Positions 61,815 through 64,000 of a DNA stretch of 64,000 nucleotides are shown here, piece by piece. The notes beneath the pieces were generated by a model. That model was not told the DNA's origin, did no database searches, and saw only the letters and a program-made list of their open reading frames with translations. The stretch is from positions 77,543-141,542 of the forward strand of contig DASSOG010000043.1 of the NCBI GenBank assembly GCA_035700805.1, given 5' to 3'. A program made the position numbers and the translations under genes. Source of the DNA: JAGWRI01 sp035700805 (GTDB lineage: Bacteria; Gemmatimonadota; Gemmatimonadetes; Gemmatimonadales; Gemmatimonadaceae). Every line of letters begins with the position of its first letter. Within the stretch, counting starts at the first letter, position 1.

Positions 61815-62204
61815 ATGCCCAAACCAGCGCTGTTGGAAACGTTTCCCAATCCCTATCCGGACCGCAACTACGAAATCCGGATGGTTTGCGATGAATTCAC
61901 GTCACTCTGTCCCGTTGGCGGCATTGAAACCGACGCGGAGGAACTCAAGCTGCTGGAGGGAGGGGCTCCGGACTTTGGAATCATCACCATCACGTATGTC
62001 CCCGGCGCGCAGTGCCTGGAGCTCAAGAGTCTCAAGCTCTACCTGTGGAGCTTCCGCAACGATGGCACGTTCTACGAACGCGCGGTGAACCGGATCCTGG
62101 ACGACCTGGCGAGTGCATGCCGGCCGCGAGAGATGACGGTCACCGGGGATTTCAATGTGCGCGGGGGGATCAAGTCGGTGATCACGGCAGTATTAGGAAC
62201 CTGA
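61815..62204 (+). CDS. queF: preQ0 reductase with an unusual insertion
   Basis: Reduces 7-cyano-7-deazaguanine to preQ1 for queuosine in tRNA. 129 residues of the single-domain type. Cys32 in SLCPV is the thioimide nucleophile, Asp in PDFG is the general acid, and QCLELKSLKLYLWSFRNDGTFYE holds the substrate Glu69; NVRGGIKSV ends it. Between CPV and PDF about 17 residues (from GGIETD to EGGA) replace the usual TGQ, adding about 14. ATG at 61815 is chosen; ATG at 61749 would add 22 residues. A strong terminator follows. Confidence 0.9.
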   Translation: MPKPALLETFPNPYPDRNYEIRMVCDEFTSLCPVGGIETDAEELKLLEGGAPDFGIITITYVPGAQCLELKSLKLYLWSFRNDGTFYERAVNRILDDLASACRPREMTVTGDFNVRGGIKSVITAVLGT

Positions 62205-62207
62205 ACG

Positions 62208-62241
62208 CACAACGGGCCGCCCGATCGGGCGGCCCGTTGTG
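62208..62241 (+). terminator. terminator between queF and the TonB receptor gene
   Basis: A perfect 34-base palindrome (17 bp arms, from CACAACGGG to CCCGTTGTG, centre GATC) followed by TTCTT on the plus strand. It ends queF; the convergent receptor gene stops at 62264, so it may work on both strands. Confidence 0.85.
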
Positions 62242-62263
62242 TTCTTGCGACTGCCAGTGTGAA

Positions 62264-64000
62264 TCAGAAGCTGTAGCGCAGCGAGAGCTGCATCTGGTAG
62301 TTGGAGGCCAGGTTGTCGTACGAGAATGTAGGTGTGGGTGAATAGTGGAACACGGGCGTGGCGCCTGCGGTAAGGTCGGTGCCGCCGGTGAGATTCTTGT
62401 AGGTCAGCAGGCTGACCTGACCGTAGGTGGTAGTCTGCTGTCCCCACCGGTTGTTGAGCAGGTTGGCAAAGTTGATGATGTCCAATTGCAGCGACACGTT
62501 CTGCAGGTTCATGGTCCGCAGCGATTGCCGCACACTGACATTGACCTGGTTGTTCCAGGGCGCGGTGCATGTGTTGCGGCCCATGATCTGGCCGCGCTGG
62601 TCGCGCAGGCACTTGTTCTGGTTGATGAACTGGTTGAACTCCGCGGCCTGGGTGGCCTGCTGAGCCGGGGTGCCGTCGAACTGGATCTGGGCAGGATCGG
62701 TGGCATCTGTCGGCACATAGATCGGGTCGTTGGCCGAGAACCCATCGCCATTCAGGTCGCTGTTGTACACGAAGGTGTACGGAATGCCCGAGCCGCCGGT
62801 GTAGATGAGCGAGACAGTGGTGTGGGAGGGGAAGGAGTAGCTGCCCTGCGCCACGATGCGATTGCGCTGCTCGAACGCCGAGCGGGTGGCGGTCTGGTCC
62901 ATCTGATCGCCGGCCCAGACTCGACCATACCGGTACTGTGAATATGCCGTGCTCGAGGTGAAGCTCTGCACGTCCCAGCCGCGGCTGTAGGTGTAGGCGA
63001 GGGTGCCTTCCCAGTTGTCCACGAACCGGCGGGTGAGCTTGGCGGTGAGGTTGTAGAAATGATCCTTGTTCTGGTTGGCGACGTCAATGACGGTGCTGCG
63101 GGTGCCCGACAGCACGGGGGCAAAGGGCCGGGGGCCGTACATCACCCGGCCGTGGGCGTCGGTGCCCTGCGGGCCGGCCAGCGCCAGGTTGTAGTAGAAG
63201 GGTGAGTAGAGGGCCTTGGTGTAGAGTCCCTCAACCGTACCAATGAGGTCGTGCCCGAGGTCCCGGTCGTAGCCCAGCGAGCCGCGGAGCGTCTGCGGCA
63301 TGCGGAGGTTGGACTGCAGCAGGTCAATCTCACTGCCGGCGCTGGCCGTGAGGCCGTTGCTGCACTGGGTGGGCGGGGTCTGCACGTTCGCGCTGTTGAA
63401 CACCGGCGCGATGTTGGTGCAGGTGAGCAACGGCACCCCCGACAGCCCGGAGTTCTGGAAGGCGTTGCTCATCCAGACGTAGGCGGGGTGGCCCACGAAT
63501 GAGCCGATGCCACCACGCAACTGGTTGACCTCATTGCCCGTGATGTTCCAGTTGAAGCCGACGCGCGGCGACCACTGGATGTTGCCCGATGGAATGTTGT
63601 GCGTGTCGCGGTTGTATTCCGTGAGCACGCTGGCATTCGTGGGGGGCTTGTTTGCAAAGGTGGGCAGGTCAGCGCGGATGCCGTACGTCAGCGTGAAGTT
63701 CGGCGTGGCCATCCACTGGTCCTGCGCGTAGGCGGCGAGCGTCGACGTGCGGAAGTTTACCGAACCGTCGCCCACGGCCGGGACGCCGACGATGTAGCGC
63801 CAGGCCTGGCCGTTGTTGAGGGAGTCGATGGAATCAAAGTACCAGACGCCATAGGACGACTGCGCGTACAGGTTGCGGGCCTTGTAGAACTCGTTCTGCG
63901 TTCCGAGGGTGACCGTGTGGGTGCCAAAGGGGAGCGTCACGTTATCCGTAAGCTCCATGATGTCCTGGTCCACTTCATTGCCCTGCGAGTATCGCTCCGT
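62264..64000 (-). CDS. TonB-dependent outer-membrane receptor, 5' end cut by window edge
   Basis: The last 578 codons of a large beta-barrel protein. The frame is open through base 64000, so the plug domain and any carboxypeptidase-regulatory-like N-terminus lie outside. Alternating amphipathic strands with aromatic girdles (FTLTYGIRADLPTF, SPRVGFNWNITGNEVNQLRGGIG, EGTLAYTYSRGWDVQS) and the terminal aromatic MQLSLRYSF identify the barrel. The style, with long loops containing Asn/Thr and paired cysteines, is that of Oar-like transporters with unknown ligand. A GTG at 63973 is only internal. Confidence 0.9.
   Translation of the reverse strand, partial: TERYSQGNEVDQDIMELTDNVTLPFGTHTVTLGTQNEFYKARNLYAQSSYGVWYFDSIDSLNNGQAWRYIVGVPAVGDGSVNFRTSTLAAYAQDQWMATPNFTLTYGIRADLPTFANKPPTNASVLTEYNRDTHNIPSGNIQWSPRVGFNWNITGNEVNQLRGGIGSFVGHPAYVWMSNAFQNSGLSGVPLLTCTNIAPVFNSANVQTPPTQCSNGLTASAGSEIDLLQSNLRMPQTLRGSLGYDRDLGHDLIGTVEGLYTKALYSPFYYNLALAGPQGTDAHGRVMYGPRPFAPVLSGTRSTVIDVANQNKDHFYNLTAKLTRRFVDNWEGTLAYTYSRGWDVQSFTSSTAYSQYRYGRVWAGDQMDQTATRSAFEQRNRIVAQGSYSFPSHTTVSLIYTGGSGIPYTFVYNSDLNGDGFSANDPIYVPTDATDPAQIQFDGTPAQQATQAAEFNQFINQNKCLRDQRGQIMGRNTCTAPWNNQVNVSVRQSLRTMNLQNVSLQLDIINFANLLNNRWGQQTTTYGQVSLLTYKNLTGGTDLTAGATPVFHYSPTPTFSYDNLASNYQMQLSLRYSF

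Overview
The window is 64 kb of GC-rich chromosome with almost no non-coding space, no rRNA, no complete tRNA, no CRISPR array and no insertion sequence. It reads as a core-genome segment spanning the replication-origin neighbourhood of a Gram-negative-type bacterium: it has a TonB-dependent outer-membrane receptor, a SPOR protein, YidC/YidD and MurB/Ddl. Gene content and protein style (paired M16 peptidases, Oar-like TonB receptor, many GTG/TTG starts) resemble Gemmatimonadota. That assignment is inference from recognised families, not from a marker-gene comparison.

Layout. 1-2.5 kb: argG (cut by the left edge) and argH. 2.6-8.0 kb, minus strand: a three-gene operon with a ketopantoate-reductase/NDH-2/cyclic-nucleotide-binding fusion, a DUF374-type acyltransferase, and a cyclic-nucleotide-binding patatin phospholipase. 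8.2-18.5 kb: small proteins, a putative DNA-binding protein behind a pair of palindromes, cspA, ispG (MEP pathway), an HD-domain pseudoenzyme, msrC, an M16 peptidase pair, murB, a cysteine-free ArsC/Spx-like protein and a YheT hydrolase. 18.5-23.3 kb: mnmG, a SIMPL protein, a perfect 16-bp parS palindrome, parA and parB. 23.6-33.2 kb: a Nif3-family protein, an MFS transporter, a type IV pilin-like protein, polA, a Ser/Thr kinase, a histidine kinase and an AraC-type regulator. 33.5-40.6 kb: rnpB, dnaN, dnaA, then divergently rpmH-rnpA-yidD-yidC-mnmE, the classical origin-proximal order. The dnaA-dnaN gap carries a DnaA-box plus trinucleotide array resembling a basal unwinding system. 40.6-47.6 kb: a metallopeptidase, upp, and a mevalonate operon mvaD, phosphomevalonate kinase, a fused HMG-CoA reductase/mevalonate kinase, and idi. 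47.9-62.2 kb, almost all plus strand: a second M16 pair plus NUDIX hydrolase, an ECF sigma factor with a zinc-finger anti-sigma candidate, holA, a SPOR protein, mutS, cystathionine beta-synthase, ddl, a cysteine-free QueE-like protein, a rhomboid-like protein lacking catalytic residues, and queF. The right edge cuts a TonB-dependent receptor.

Most notable: (i) two unusual multidomain fusions, PanE/NDH-2/CNB and HMG-CoA reductase/mevalonate kinase; (ii) a lower mevalonate operon in the same genome as ispG of the alternative MEP route; (iii) four proteins in recognisable enzyme families that have lost their catalytic residues (HD hydrolase, ArsC/Spx, radical-SAM QueE, rhomboid); (iv) origin-region signals (parS, DnaA box on the dnaA start codon, DnaA-trio-like array); (v) several genes with a -10-like hexamer 6-7 nt before the start codon, suggesting leaderless mRNAs. 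Motif comparisons are from memory of the families; no alignment or database search was run.
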